From Saussurea involucrata (lineage: Eukaryota; Streptophyta; Magnoliopsida; Asterales; Asteraceae), in assembly GCA_033807775.1 (NCBI GenBank), contig CM066327.1, forward strand, positions 75,584,795-75,648,794: a DNA stretch of 64,000 nucleotides. The letters are read 5' to 3'. Position 1 is the stretch's first letter, and each line of letters opens with the position of its first letter. This document shows, piece after piece, positions 47,127 to 58,213 of the stretch. The notes under the pieces were generated by a model, which saw only the letters and a list, made by a program, of their open reading frames with translations, searched no databases and was not told the DNA's origin. The translations under genes and the position numbers were made by a program.

Positions 47127-50100
47127 TTACTCCTTCGGATCGTCTAGATACGTGGTGTTCGATACCATCGTCTCTCCTCCATAATAGGGCTTCACTCGCT
47201 GGCCGTTCACTTTGAAGGTCGCCCCGTCTTTTCCTTGTAGCTCCACTGCTCCATACGGGTATACCTCCTTGACGGTGAACGGTCCAGACCACTTGGATTT
47301 GAGTGTACCTGGAAAAAGACGTAATCGTGAGTTAAACAGAAGAACTTGCATTCCAGGGATAATTACCTTTTCACGGAGTCGCTGGTCATGGAATCTCTTG
47401 GTTCTCTCCTTGTAGATGGCCGTGCTCTCGAATGCATCTAACCGGATTTCCTCTAATTCACACAGTTGCAGTAATCTTCTTTTCCCAGCTGCATCTAACT
47501 CCATATTCAGCTTCTTGATAGCCTAAAATGCTCTACACTCGAGTTCCACTAGTAAATGGCATGACTTGCCAAACACTAGACGATGGGGAGTGGTACCAAG
47601 AGGGGTTTTGAACGTCGTCCGATACGTCTGCTTTAGTTCCCGATTGGACACTTCCTCGAGGCCGTTGGCTTGTGGGTGATAACGTGTAGTGACTTTGTGT
47701 TTCACTGAATATTTCTTTAACAGCGCTTCTAAATATTGATTGTAGAAATGACTACCACCATCGCTGATCAGTGCTCTCGAAACTCCGAACCTCGCAAAGA
47801 TATACTTCCGTAGGAAATTAATCACTACCTTAGAATCGTTTGTAGGAGTCACGATCGCTTCCACCCACTTAGATACGTAGTCCACCACTACTAAGATGTA
47901 TTCATTCCGGAACGAGTTCGGGAACGGTCCCATGAAATCTATGCCTCACACGTCGAAAAGTTCAACTTCCATGAAGATTTGTAGTGGCATCTCATCCCTC
48001 TTAGTTATATTTCCCGTTCTTTGGCACCGATCACACTTAGAGATGAACTCTCGAGTCTATTTGAACATAGACGGCCAGAAGAAACCCGATTGTAGGACCT
48101 TTGCGACTGTTCGATCGGTGCTGAAGTGGCCCCAACATTCTAAGGTATGACAGTGGTTTAGAATGCCGGCCTTTTCTTCATCCGGGACACATCTCCGGAT
48201 CATTCCGTCGGCACATGACTTATACAAATACGGCTCGTCCCAATAATACCTCTTAGCCTCAAAAAGAAATCTCTTCTTTTGGTGGTAGTTCATCTGATAT
48301 GGTACTATTCCCCCCCACCAAATAATTTACCATGTCCGCGAACCAAGGCTCGGAATGACTAACCTTGATAAGTTGTTCATCCGGAAACGAATCGTTGATG
48401 ATGGTCTTATCCTCCTTTTGCTCCTCACCTCCCTCAAGTCTCAAGAGGTGATCCGCCACGGTGTTCTCGGACCCCTTCTTATCTAGAATTTCCAAGTCAA
48501 ACTCTTGGAGAAAAAGTACCCAACGGATGAGTCTCGGTTTAACGTCCTTCTTGACCATTAGATATTTCAATGCAGAATGATCGGTGTACACAATTACCTT
48601 GGCCCCCACTAGATATGACCTAAACTTCTCGCAAACATAGACAACCGCTAAAAGTTCTTTCTCGGTGGTCGCGTACTTGAGCTGAGCATCATCCACCGTC
48701 TTGCTCGCATAGTATATCACATGCATCCGCTTATCTTTCTTTTGGCCCAATACCGCTCCAACAGCGGTGTCACTCTTGTCACACATGAGAGTAAACGGCA
48801 AACTCCAATCCGGGGCCGTGAGGATAGGTGCTGAAATTAATTCCTTCTTTAACCTGTCAAAAGAAGATATACAATCATCAGTGAAATCGAATTTAGCATC
48901 TTTAAGTAATAAAGAACACAAAGGTTTAGTAATTTTAGAAAAATCCTTAATAAACCGCCGGTAAAACCCGGCATGCCCCAAGAAGCTTCGGACTCCCTTG
49001 ACGGAGTTCGGGTAAGGAAGATTCTCAATCACCGCTACTTTTGCCTTATCCACTTCAATCCCAGCCTTTGACACCTTATGACCAGGCACTATCCCCTCGG
49101 TCACCGTGAAGTGACACTTCTCCCAATTCAGTACAAGACTCGTTTCCTTGCATCTTTGTAATACGGCTTCTAGGTGTTCCAAACATGTGTCAAAAGATGG
49201 TCCAAACACCGAAAAGTCATCCATGAAGATTTCTATGGTTCGCTCCACCATATCCGAGAATATTGCCATCATGCATCGTTGGAAGGTGGTCGGAGCATTG
49301 CACAAACCGAATGGCGTACGACGGTATGCAAATGTTCCGTACGGACAAGTAAAGGTTGTCTTGTCTTGGTCCTCAGGTGCAATAGGAATCTGGTTGTACC
49401 CAGAATAACCATCTAGGAAACAGTAGTATTCATGCCCGGATAACCGCTCCAACATCTGATCAATGAATGGAATAGGAAATTGATCTTTCTTTGTCGCCTC
49501 ATTCAGCTTTCGGTAGTCAATACATACCCTCCAACCGGTAACTGTTCGGGAAGGGATCAGCTCATTATTGTTGTTCCGAACAACGGTTATACCACCTTTC
49601 TTTGGTACTACTTGGACCGGGCTCACCCATGGACTATCCGGAACCGGATAAATAATTCCAGCATCAAGGAGTTTTAGAACCTCCTTTCGGACCACTTCTT
49701 TCATATTTGGGTTGCGCCGACGTTGATGTTGAACTATCGGTCGATGCCCCTCTTCAAGATTGATGCGGTGCAAGCAAAATGTTGGGCTTAAACCCTTCAG
49801 ATCAGCTATCGTCCAACCAATAGCAGTTTGATGCTCTCTCAAAACTCTTAGTAACTTCTATTTATTCTCGGAATTCAGCTTGGACGATATGATTACCGGA
49901 AGCGTGTCTTTTTCTCCCAAGTATGCATACTTGAGATGATCGGGCAACGGTTTGAGCTCAAGTTTTGGTGGTATCTTTGATGAAGGTTCGGACTTGGGAA
50001 TTGGTTCTCCCAAATCTTCAATGACCGGTCTTCTCGGGCCTTTATATGATGGCGATGCATTTAATTGCATCACACTCTCGCTTTCCGGATCATCATCGGT

Positions 50101-50241
50101 ACCCATCAACACATTATTCAGTTGATCGCCGGAAACTTGCATGCCACATGTTTCTCTCATCAAGGAATCCATCACATCTACCCGGTAGCACTCATTCGGT
50201 CCCATGCTTTGCTTAGCTACCCGGAAAACATTGAAGATATC
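47127..50241 (-). pseudogene. pol: Athila pol (RT, RNase H, integrase) with stops and frameshift
   Basis: It continues the gag frame through TAA (50242) and TAG (49858). RT-RNase H is open from 49842 to about 48310: VCIDYRKLNEATKKDQFPIP, PFGLCNAPTTFQRCM, FMDDFSVFG as the catalytic box, then RNase H with MCDKSDTAVGAVLGQ, TEKELLAVV and YTDHSALKYL. A run of C residues near 48310 shifts the frame. The integrase zinc region (HCHTLECWGHF) and core follow: VVDYVSKWVE, LISDGGSHF, EEVSNRELK. About 25 codons are lost between LKQT and YRTTFKTP, and TGG-to-stop changes occur at two places. The integrase C-terminal part ends at 47127. Confidence 0.92.
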
Positions 50242-51741
50242 TTATTCGTTACCCACTCTCAAGGTGAGCTTTCCTCCTTTTACGTCGATAAGTGCTCCTC
50301 CCGTGGCTAAGAACGGTCGACCCATAATCAATGGTATCTCTTTATCCTCATCCATGTCGAGGATCATGAAGTCGACTGGGAGATAAAACTTGTCCACCTT
50401 GACCAGCACATCTTCAATTACACCATACGGGTACTTGATGGATCTGTCAGCAAGCTGCAGTGTCACACTGGTCGGTTGCACATCTCCAAGTCCGAGTTTC
50501 CTAAAAATAGACAAAGGCATTAGATTAATACTCGCTCCAAGATCACATAAAGCCTTACTAAATTCAGAGTTGCCTATATGAACAGGGATAGTAAAACTCC
50601 CTGGATCCTTAAGCTTCGGGGGAAGCTTATGCTGGATGATTGCGCTGTACTCCTCAATAAGTGCAACTGTCACATGCTCCTCAATCTTTCTTTTGTTAGA
50701 AAGGATATCCTTCAAGAATTTCACATATGAGGGCATTTGTGCCAACGCATCTGCAAAAGGGATGTTAATATGCAATTTCTTAAAAACTTCAAGAAATTTA
50801 GAAAAGTTAAGATCCTCCCTGTGGGCTTTAAGCCTATTTGGATATGGCACTTTGGGAACTACCGGCTTGACCGGTGATTGCTTTGGCGTGGTTGGCTGCT
50901 CTTTCTTCTTCTCTTCACTCTTTGAGTTCTCTTCCATCACAACCTCTTCATCAGCCTCTAACTCATCCATATCTACAATCTCAACCTCTTGCCTTTTGGG
51001 CTCGGTTTCCTTTGATGATTCTCGGGTCGGGTCTCCAATCAGATCCTTGCCACTCCTCAGATGAATAGCCTTGCAATCTTCCCGGTTTTTCCTTTCGGTT
51101 TGACTCGGAAAGGTTCCGGGAGCTCGGTTTTGTAGGGCTTCAGAAATCTGCTCCACTTGCCTTTCAAGGAGCTTAATATATATCGTGTTCTGATCAGTAG
51201 CCGCCTTGACCGTGTTCACTGTACCGGCTAATCCCTCAACCGTGCTGTCCATTTTAGACATGAACTTCATCATCATGTCTTCTAGCCCCCGCTTCTTCTC
51301 TCCGGATTGTCCTTCATCGTATTTCCGTTGATTGTAACCTGGAGGACGATAAACATTGTTAGCATTAGAAGGATTAGAAAAGTTGGAGTTATTACCGTAT
51401 TGTTGTTGTTGTTGTTGGGCCATGGTTTGTTGCCCTTGCAGTTGACTCCATGATAAATTTGGGTGCTTCTTCCAACCCTCGTTGTACCAGAATTGTTGTA
51501 GGGGATGGCGGTGTGCTAGTGGTGCGATGGTCATTGCAGTGTGTAAAGGGCAGGTTTTCAGGAATGCAACTGCTTCAGCAAGGTGGGGGTTGGGTTTCTT
51601 CTTGGGGAATGTAAGTAGGGCCAGGTGGTTGTTTGCAGCGATGGTGATTGGGTTTAGTTCACCAGTCATTTTAGAGGACTTGACCATGGTTGCAGGTCGA
51701 GCAACAATATTGGTTGTAGCAACAGCGTCGGTATATGCCAT
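50242..51741 (-). CDS. Fusion ORF: Sirevirus env-like N-terminus joined to Athila gag-protease
   Basis: An uninterrupted frame runs from the ATG at 51741 (MAYTDAVATT) to TAA at 50242, 499 codons. Roughly the first 85 residues match the env-like start of S-old (AVAFLKTCPLHTAM, HPLQQFWY). At 51483-51486 the text switches to Athila gag (NEGWKKHPNLSWSQ), followed by a Gln run, NVYRPPGYNQRKYDEGQ, coiled-coil-like MMMKFMSKMDSTVEG, the acidic MDELEADEEVV, VPYPNRLKAHREDLNFSKFLEVFKK-type text and the protease DLGASINLMPLSIFRKLGLG. The shared TGTA at the joint suggests end joining at microhomology. The env-like acceptor ends two bases before this ATG, and the promoter and donor lie upstream at 53420-53940, so a spliced transcript is conceivable. 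Confidence 0.85.
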   Translation of the reverse strand: MAYTDAVATTNIVARPATMVKSSKMTGELNPITIAANNHLALLTFPKKKPNPHLAEAVAFLKTCPLHTAMTIAPLAHRHPLQQFWYNEGWKKHPNLSWSQLQGQQTMAQQQQQQYGNNSNFSNPSNANNVYRPPGYNQRKYDEGQSGEKKRGLEDMMMKFMSKMDSTVEGLAGTVNTVKAATDQNTIYIKLLERQVEQISEALQNRAPGTFPSQTERKNREDCKAIHLRSGKDLIGDPTRESSKETEPKRQEVEIVDMDELEADEEVVMEENSKSEEKKKEQPTTPKQSPVKPVVPKVPYPNRLKAHREDLNFSKFLEVFKKLHINIPFADALAQMPSYVKFLKDILSNKRKIEEHVTVALIEEYSAIIQHKLPPKLKDPGSFTIPVHIGNSEFSKALCDLGASINLMPLSIFRKLGLGDVQPTSVTLQLADRSIKYPYGVIEDVLVKVDKFYLPVDFMILDMDEDKEIPLIMGRPFLATGGALIDVKGGKLTLRVGNE

Positions 51742-52124
51742 TTCTAAATAATGAACCAAACAAAATACAGAATATGAAGAAACTTCTTAATCTTGAAAGA
51801 GTTTCCAAAAATAAGGGTTTTGAGATTTTAGGGTTTTTACAGTTTCCTTTTTAGGGAAGAAAAAGGTAAAATAAGGGTTTTCTAGTTTTGTGAAGTTAAA
51901 ACTAGTGTAGAAAGATGGTTTTCCAATTTCCTTTTTAAGAAAGGGATTCTGGAAAAATGTATGAAGTTTTAAGTTTACGATTTTTATTTTAAACTTAATG
52001 GAAAAACTATATTTCAAGTTTGGCCATAAAATCATGAAGAATATGATTTTATGTTTAGAAAAACGTTTGGTTTGATCTTTTAAAACAAAAGAAGATGATC
52101 AAAACAGGTTTTGAAGAAGATTAA
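51483..52124 (-). repeat. Second copy of S-old env-like 5' sequence
   Basis: It duplicates 41107-41764 with roughly ten substitutions and a 12-bp deletion, that is about 98% identity. It includes the env-like start codon, the splice acceptor and the intron up to the ATTAA target site. It lies between Athila gag and the right LTR, where an Athila leader should be. Confidence 0.92.
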
Positions 52125-53386
52125 TGATAGGCGGGTTTACACCCTCCTAAATCTAACCGCAAGTGTACGGGTCGAAATCAAGTAATAGTGCAAAAGTACG
52201 AGTATCGAACACAGGGAACTAGGAACTAAGTATCACAATGACTACAATCACTATTAACTGAACGATCGCAATTTTGAGTTGTGGTTTATAACTTATTTTA
52301 AAAACTAAATAAGAATGAAAATCGATCAACGGAAGGTTCTGAAAGACTTTTGATAGAGAAAAGGTTGAGGGTTGGACTTCCTATGGAAATACTATTGATG
52401 AACGAATACCCGAACAATGATTATTACTGATTATTTCTATGAACCCTAGCTTGTAAAAGTCACTGTTATTCTTTCTCAAGCAATAACAGGTTTTATTTCA
52501 AGACCCGTAGGTTTTATCTCTCGATCTACACCTAGGGATTGAAATACATTAGGTTAAACTATTCCGAGCAGAAAGTGATTCGGCTATCTCTACCCGAATC
52601 TCCTTTCCGGCACTTGATTACTTGATCTAGCTTTTAATCAATTCTCAAACTTAATCAAAAACCATGCAAGTCAATTGAAGGTGATCAAACTACAACTGAT
52701 AATGAAAACTGAATTCAAATGCTTTCATAAATCAAATCAGGTAAAAAGAATCCTTCGGTTACACGTCATCCATCATAAAATCCATAGTCACTCCAACCCC
52801 CAACATCTAAAGATTAGTTCATGTTGGAGTGGACAAAAACACAAGAAACAAGGTAGAAAATGGTGTGTGAAGTCATAGTGAACATAAACGTGACGAATGT
52901 ACGATGAAATCCCTTATCACTCGGCTCTAAACCACTTCGCGTGGTGAACTCTCCTCAATCAATGCTCTATCGTGGCTCCAAAGTACGTGAAATAGCTCTG
53001 AAAATCTCCCCTCCGCTGCCTACCGTCGCACGTGTCGAGATAATGACCTAAATCCGGAAAACGCCAAGTATAGAAAATCGTCCAGGGACATACGCGGTTT
53101 TGGCCGCCGTTTGCAAACCGCGTGATAAACCGCACGGCTTCTTTTTGTTTCCGGGTCAGGTTCTGGTTCATGGTTCGGGCACGGGTCTTGGGCTTGGATC
53201 TCGGGCTCTCGTTGGGCTTCGATATGGACTCTCTTTTGGCTCTTTTTCCTTTTCTCGATTACTGTCTTCTCTCGGCTAACCTGCACATCTCACTAGATAA
53301 ACCGTAAAATCTCGCCTTTTTGCCTCAACACAAGCCAATATCATTGGTTTATGGACTGAAAATAACGCCAAAAGGTGGCGTTATCA
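52125..53386 (-). repeat. Solo LTR of the Athila family (5' LTR position of A1)
   Basis: The 1262-bp LTR is about 98% identical to 41765-43022. The target duplication ATTAA flanks it on both sides (52120-52124 and 53387-53391), the mark of a solo LTR. No primer binding site adjoins it. It contains the CG-rich box motif at 53092-53145. Confidence 0.9.
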
Positions 53387-53940
53387 ATTAAAAAGTAGAA
53401 TAAGGATGAAAATGTGAACCTGTTTGGTTGAAGATTTGAAGATTTTAGATGCAGGGTTCAAATTTATCCAAGAACAAGTATGCAAAGGAAGTTTTCTTGC
53501 TTGAGAGAGTCTAGTACGCGTAAAAGGTAAAAATATAAACTTAAAGAGTTTATATAGTGAGAGTAGAGAGAGAAAGTGATGAGTGGGAAAAACACTCATC
53601 ATGACACGTGACACGTCCCACGAAGCTTATTGGACAAGAATTCGAAACGGACAAACGTGTCAGACGAAAAGTCGTGCCATCGATTATCCTTTTGATGACG
53701 TCACAGTCAGAAAACTGTCTTTTCATTTTCAAAAAAATGTCTCTGAAGGTTTTGAAAACATCAGAGAGGATTTTGTTTAATGAAGAATCACTGAGTAGGA
53801 ATATCAGTGATGAGTTTTGTATTTCAAAAGAATCACTGAATGAAGAAATGTCAGTGATCAATTTTTTTTGAAAAACAACATACTAAAGTAAACTTCAGTG
53901 ATTAGGAATAGAAAAACATACCTTTAAGATGGTAAATATT
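53387..53940 (-). promoter_or_regulatory. Promoter-like region and 5'-UTR exon of the S-old env-like gene
   Basis: In minus-strand order: donor AAG/GTATGTT (53922/53921), several TCACTGA/TCAGTGA copies (53780-53905), TGACGTCA (53703-53696), TGACACGTTTG, ACACGTG and GTGTCATGATGA (about 53600), TATA box CTATATAAAC (53557-53548), a leader, and donor CAAACAG/GTTCAC (53420/53419). All have counterparts in S-new 32490-32995. S-old cannot be followed above about 53940. Confidence 0.65.
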
Positions 53941-54530
53941 AAGTTTAAGATTAATCCACTTGTAGACCGCTTGAAAATTTGGAACGACACCTGCTTGCAA
54001 GTTGCAAGTTGGAACTATTGATACTTTGATAGTAATTAGTATTTAGTAATGGTTTTGGTTCACAAACCACAAGATGGAGTACTTTATTACTTCAAAATAA
54101 AAATGGATTACTCTGTTACAGTTGGATTAACAAGAGTAATTGGTAAATAGTAATGGCTGCAATTTGGCATGTTTTCTAATAAATACTTTTGGTCTTTTGT
54201 TCCTTTTGAAGGCGCTCTGTGTATTACCGATTTTGTGATCGTTGAACTTGAGAAGCTTGGTAAAAGTATCGTGTTGCTTTGAGGTCATTCATCCCAATGC
54301 TCATCTTAAACAGTTAACTGTCGGCTGAATTTTATTTGGTGGTCTCAAGCATAGGCAGACCCAAAAAAAAATTCAAACGGTGGCACACTATAATTAATAT
54401 AATATAAAATATTTACAAAAAATATTGTTTGTGCCTAATGCGTCTTCGTCTTTTGGAGACGGTCAATATATAATCATAAACCCAAAAATAATTACAAAAA
54501 GATTGTTTTCATAGGATTGAGCGGCAACTC
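53941..54530. other. No recognised feature
   Basis: AT-rich DNA between the truncated Sirevirus and the hAT remnant. There is a twice-used phrase AGTAATTGGTAAATAGTAATGG/AGTATTTAGTAATGG near 54035-54155 but no gene or terminal repeat I can identify. Confidence 0.4.
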
Positions 54531-55658
54531 CTAGATTTGTTCTCGGCGTGTCTTCATCTTTTGGAAACGATCGATGACGTCTTCAATAACAACCTTATCA
54601 TGTGCTTCTTTTTCGATAGCACAAATGAGAGCACCATTCATAAATTCATCGGAAATTCGATTACGTAGATCTGATTTCACATGCTCCATCGCCAAAAAAC
54701 ATCTTTCAACCGTAGCAGTTGCCACGGGTAAAACCAATGTTAGCTTCAATAATCGGTAGACTAAAGGATGAGAAATATGTTTCTTTGTTGCCACCCTCAA
54801 TCTAGCAATATCGGCAATGCCACTTAAGTTGGCAAATGTGACATCATTAGAAACCGAGTGATACTAGATGTCAAGTTTGTGCTCATGAACAATCCTTTCC
54901 TTATCATCAAAATCACGTGGATACATCTCACTCAACTTCAATAGGCTTGCTTTGTTAAACTCCGAAAATGAATTGCGTGGATTCAAAGCTCCCATATTTT
55001 GAAGCAAGTCCGTGCTTATCTCACAAAAAGGATCACCGAACTCTCGAATTTGCAAATCCAAAACAGTGTTGAATATCTCATAATTATAATAATGACAATT
55101 GGTAATATTTAGCCTTTTCCTTGGATTTTTTGGATTAACATAACCCTCTGTCATAACCAACTTGCCAATAGTATGTTTATCACATAAAGACGAGCATTTT
55201 GCTACAAGTTCATCAAACCCATTTTCTCTTAACATTTGCAATTGTCCTTTGGTTGTTCGTATCAATGAAACCGCTTCCAAGATGCCTTGATCTTTCCTTT
55301 GAAGAGATTGAGACGATGAATTTGTTAACCCGAAAATGGTTAACATCAAGTGCATATAAAACACAAATTCAACTGTCTTGAAATACTTCAAAATACCTTT
55401 CGCTTGAAGTCGAGTAGCGGCATTATCTCCATCCTCTTTGACATATTCAAGCACTTTTACAACCTCCGGAAACAAACCAATCAATCTCATAATTGTTCTA
55501 TGATGAGAATTCCATTGTGTATCTCCGGCTCGTACAAGCGAAATCTCTTGGTTTAACCCCTTGTCGGTAACAATCTCGTCATTTCCAACTTCTTCTTGAA
55601 TTCTACCTTTGTGACTTTCTCGTATCATATCATTTCGTTTGCAATAAGAGTTTACCAT
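54531..55658 (-). pseudogene. hAT-superfamily transposase, C-terminal part (TTF-type zinc finger protein-like)
   Basis: A single minus-strand frame from 55658 to 54531 (375 codons) is interrupted only by TAG at 54866-54864. It contains the phrases RAGDTQWNSHHRTIMRLI and FDELVAKCSSLCDKH, and ends with the hAT dimerisation region LPVATATVERCFLAMEHVKSDLRNR, all typical of the plant hAT-like 'TTF-type zinc finger' proteins. The N-terminal half, including the zinc finger and first catalytic Asp, is missing because the C2 LTR begins at 55660. No terminal inverted repeats are visible. Confidence 0.85.
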
Positions 55659-55659
55659 G

Positions 55660-55886
55660 TGTTAGTGCATTATTGTAGCTATCAAGACAGTGTTTATCTT
55701 AAAATGTATCTTCCAAGTATGAGGCACAGACTTGTCATGCCCTACTATATAAGGAAGTCCTTTTGTATCAAATGTAAGCTTTTGAGTCATTTGTACTTTC
55801 AATATTCAATATATGAATGACCATATCTCTCTCTAGATTCTCTCTCTACATCTTGTGGTTACATTGCTAGATTTGAGGGAATAACA
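55660..55886 (+). repeat. 5' LTR of C2
   Basis: It runs from TGTTAGTGCATT to GGGAATAACA, 227 bp, with TATA box CTATATAAGG near 55745. The primer site follows. No 3' partner is in the window, so the left edge rests on the TG and the position. Confidence 0.7.
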
Positions 55887-55888
55887 TT

Positions 55889-55900
55889 TGGTATTAGAGC
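55889..55900 (+). other. Primer binding site of C2, one mismatch
   Basis: TGGTATTAGAGC, the tRNA-Met site with one C-to-T change. Confidence 0.8.
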
Positions 55901-56317
55901 TAAACAGAAGATTCAATCAGATTTTCAATGGATTTTTGAAGATTTCTTGGTTTTTGGAAGAACTCGCAAGCAATATTCGAGCACTGTTTCATTACACTTT
56001 TCGAATTTCTTCAAATTTTGATCAATTTGATCGAAATTAGTGTCTATTGAACTCGATTCTTCATTTCAAACATGTTTAATTCAGGATTCGAGACCAAATT
56101 CTGTCCAAAATTGACGAATTTGAGAGTTGTTTCACATTTTTTTCTAAAAAGTCACTGTTTCTGTTTTCTTGATCGAATTCATTGATTTTGGAAGAATTAG
56201 TGATAGGCATCAACTACAAAAGTATTCGAAATCACTTTTCGAACAATCCTGCAAAGTTTCATCAATTTTGGACTAGAATTGAAGGTTTGATCGACAAAAG
56301 TTTGATTTTGTAATGAA

Positions 56318-56676
56318 GAACTCGCAAGCATCATAGTCAAGAACTCGCAAGATCCATAGAACTCGCATCACAAAACTCGTAGTGTGTTGATTGCGAGTTG
56401 TTAGAAAATTGTATTTTTTGATCAGAACTCGCATCAAGTTGTTGCGAGAAGCACACAACTCACATTCTTTAGTTGCGAGTATTGAAGAACTCGCATCCAA
56501 TTTGTTGCGAGTAGTAAGGAATTCGCATCCTTCAGTTGCGAGTTGTTCAGAGTTATTGCGAGAAGTATCAGGCAGTTGCGAGTTGTTCATAAGTCGCATC
56601 AAGGCGGTTGCGAGTTGTTACTGTTCATCACAGTTTATTGCAAGAAGTTTGTATGATCTTAGTGTGTTGCGAGAAG
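56318..56676 (+). repeat. Array of direct and inverted GAACTCGCA / TTGCGAGTT units in the C2 leader
   Basis: About eight forward units (GAACTCGCA and one-base variants) and about ten reverse-complement units (TTGCGAGTT or TTGCGAGAAG) lie within 360 bp between the primer site and gag. One further forward unit lies at 55960. Forward units cluster first and reverse units later, so the RNA could fold into many alternative stems. Confidence 0.85.
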
Positions 56677-56773
56677 TGTGACAAATCAAGAATTTTTTTT
56701 CAAAGATTTCCAAGTGTTTTTTATACTTTCTGTTTGATCTTCTGAAAGATCTAGTATCTAGCAGTTTTTAAAG

Positions 56774-58213
56774 ATGTCTAGAGACTTAATGAGCATGGGA
56801 TCGAAATCAAAACCTCCAGTTCTTCAAATCGACGAATATCCTCAGTGGAAAAAGAGGATGATTCATTTCCTGAACAATCAGAACAGAGACCTCATGAAAT
56901 CAATCACCAATGGACCTCATAGACCATTTGTTGAGACTGAGCCTGTTGCAGCCACATCCACAACTCCTTACATTGCACCAAGAAGAATTTACAAGGATTA
57001 TCGATATTTCAATGAAACTGATAAGGAACTGGTGGCAATTGATGAACAAGCATTGACATATTTGACTATGGGAATTCCCAACGATATCTACAACCGTGTA
57101 GATAGTCGAGATTCAGCGAAGGAAATTTGGGATGAAATTGAAAGGCAACTAGAGGATTCACAAAAGTCATTGAGGACCAAAAGAAATCAGAGTATAAATG
57201 CCTATGAAGGTTTTAAGGCAAAAGAAGGTGAGTCATTGAGGGATTCTTACAACAGATACAACACCATTCTTAATGATCTGAGAAGGAATGGAGTTGATAA
57301 ATCTGAATCAGAAATCAATCATAAGTTTGTCAAGAACCTCTTGCCTGAATGGGAATCTTACTATGTACAACTTCAAATGTCACGAGATATGGACGATGAA
57401 AAGCTAAGTGACATTTTTAGCATCCTTGGTCAACACGAGGACAAGGTGAAAGAGCTAAAAGACAAAAACAAAAAGGTGGAAGAATCTCTAGCTTTGTTAA
57501 GTGAGCACAAGAAAAGTGGGGGGTTAAAGACAAAGGCACTGATTTCTGATATAAGTAAGATGGTCAAGAGTTCTGATGATGAGGGAAATGATAGTTCTGG
57601 AGACGAGATTTATGATTTTGCTGAGAAATTAGCCTTGTTAACCAACAGATTTCAAAAAAGGTTTAGTAGAAAGAAATTCTACTCAAAGACTAAACCTGAA
57701 TATAACAAGGCTGATAGATACATAAGATCTGAGAAAAGGTATGAAGAGAAAGAGGAGAAATAGGATGATAAAGCGGAGAGAAAGGAAAAAGAGGAGAAGA
57801 AGGATAGAGATGAAAAGAATTTCTATAATTGTGGTAAGTCTGGTCACTTTGCCCGAGAATGCAAACACAAGAAGGTAAAGAACTTTGAGTACTATCAAAG
57901 AAAAGCACACTTGGCAAAGGCAAAGGAAACTGGAAAGCCAATCAATGCTGAAGTGGAGATTTGGCTAGTAGACTCCTCAGATGATGAAGAAGCTCACTTT
58001 GCAGAAGTAAAGTATAGCTTGATGGCTAAAATGGATGAGGAAGACCAGGAATCCGAGGTACAATCTCTTACTTCTTTTGATGAATCTGATAATGATGCTA
58101 AAACTGAATATTCTGAAAATGAAGATATGTTGAACTTAATATCTGAACTGGACAAAATGAAAAAGGAATTTGACAAAGTTCAAAAGAACTTTGATTTAAA
58201 AGTTCATTGTTGA
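56774..58213 (+). pseudogene. Copia gag of C2, N-terminal and knuckle part
   Basis: ATG 56774 opens MSRDLMSMGSKSKPP. The copia gag block has EYPQWKKRMIHFLNNQNRDLM, DKELVAIDEQALTYLTMGIP and SAKEIWDEIERQLEDSQKS. The frame is broken by TAG at 57761-57763 and continues through a zinc knuckle, NFYNCGKSGHFAREC, where the first Cys is replaced by Phe, then an acidic region to a frameshift near 58210. Confidence 0.85.

Larger units (their letters stand above)
41765..53386 (-). mobile_element. Rearranged Athila (Ty3/gypsy) insertion, A1
   Basis: The ends are TGATAGGCGGG (41765) and GGCGTTATCA (53386), with ATTAA on both outer sides (41760-41764 and 53387-53391). On the minus strand it has gag (5' part lost), protease, RT, RNase H, integrase, an extra ORF, a polypurine tract and the 3' LTR at 41765-43022. 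Instead of the gag start, leader and primer site, there is a second copy of S-old env-like sequence (51483-52124) followed by a second LTR flanked by ATTAA on both sides. That LTR therefore behaves as a solo LTR. Confidence 0.88.
23145..53940 (-). mobile_element. Older Sirevirus copy (S-old), minus strand, interrupted by S-new and A1
   Basis: The parts that belong together are the 3' LTR (23145-24097), 3' UTR and env-like exon 3 (24098-25591), the intron remnant (25592-25657 and 38650-38735), env-like exon 2 (38736-41381), 5'-UTR intron pieces (41384-41764 and 53392-53418) and the promoter region (53420-53940). Order and orientation match S-new throughout. Pol, gag and the 5' LTR are missing above 53940, so the copy is 5'-truncated. 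Clean target duplications at both nested insertions prove the continuity of the host. Confidence 0.85.
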
